Positions 5,035 to 5,089 of a stretch of 5,089 nucleotides of DNA are shown here, in pieces; positions within the stretch are counted from its first letter, which is position 1; the number at the start of each line of letters is the position of its first letter. Made by a program: the position numbers and the translations under genes. A model generated the notes under the pieces. It was not told the origin of the DNA. It saw only the letters and a program-made list of their open reading frames with translations, and ran no database searches. Origin of the DNA: Balneolaceae bacterium (lineage in GTDB: Bacteria > Bacteroidota > Rhodothermia > Balneolales > Balneolaceae); assembly GCA_007134665.1 (NCBI GenBank), contig SLKH01000364.1, positions 1 through 5,089 of the forward strand. The letters run 5' to 3'.

Positions 5035-5089
5035 ATGGATATCAAAATAGACGAGGGTTCTCATCGTGCCGCTCCAACCTTTTTTCAAA
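5035..5089 (+). CDS. Possible start of a hypothetical gene, cut by the right edge
   Basis: An ATG at 5035 opens a frame that stays open to the window end (18 codons plus one base), reading MDIKIDEGSHRAAPTFFQ. The codons are of ordinary composition. There is no stop, no recognisable family and no strong ribosome binding site. In-frame sequence upstream is open back to a TAA at 4990-4992 but has no other ATG. The fragment is too short to exclude chance. Confidence 0.25.
   Translation, partial: MDIKIDEGSHRAAPTFFQ

Overview
The window looks like chromosomal DNA of moderate GC content from a Gram-negative bacterium of the FCB (Bacteroidota-like) group. A Balneolota/Rhodothermota-type organism is my best guess, but this is inference. 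The supporting signs are a TPR plus YaiO-type outer-membrane beta-barrel protein, start codons without strong Shine-Dalgarno sequences, and a Bacteroidota-type -7 box (TATATTTG, fitting TAnnTTTG) in front of a tRNA gene that does not encode its CCA end. I see no insertion sequence, CRISPR array, prophage gene or rRNA.

Layout. Positions 1-1565 (minus strand) hold a two-gene operon: a long-form NfeD membrane serine protease, overlapped by 8 nt by the start of a stomatin-like SPFH protein (slipin) that runs off the left edge. This is the conserved NfeD-slipin pair. Positions 1566-1885 are a divergent intergenic region with small inverted repeats, a repeated ATCGGAA word and a possible 33-codon membrane-peptide ORF. 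The stop of that ORF overlaps the next start as ATGA. Positions 1886-3091 (plus) encode a membrane-anchored or exported beta-lactamase-family serine hydrolase with SxxK, YxN and HGG motifs. Positions 3182-4441 (plus) encode a TPR/YaiO-type outer-membrane protein, probably with its own promoter. Positions 4554-4627 are a tRNA-Arg(UCG) with its own promoter and a strong intrinsic terminator.

The right end (4670-5034) has no convincing gene but is rich in inverted repeats. These include a 15-bp hairpin with a 3-nt loop, a 9-bp perfect inverted repeat, a 12-bp palindrome and a pair of competing hairpins. A short open frame begins at 5035 and leaves the window.

The annotated proteins are all cell-envelope proteins: inner-membrane quality control (NfeD/slipin), a periplasmic or membrane-bound hydrolase, and an outer-membrane barrel. 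Only NfeD and slipin are clearly co-expressed. The others appear to be independent neighbours. The genes themselves are ordinary. The less-explained material is the candidate micro-ORF at 1788 and the structured non-coding stretch after the tRNA.
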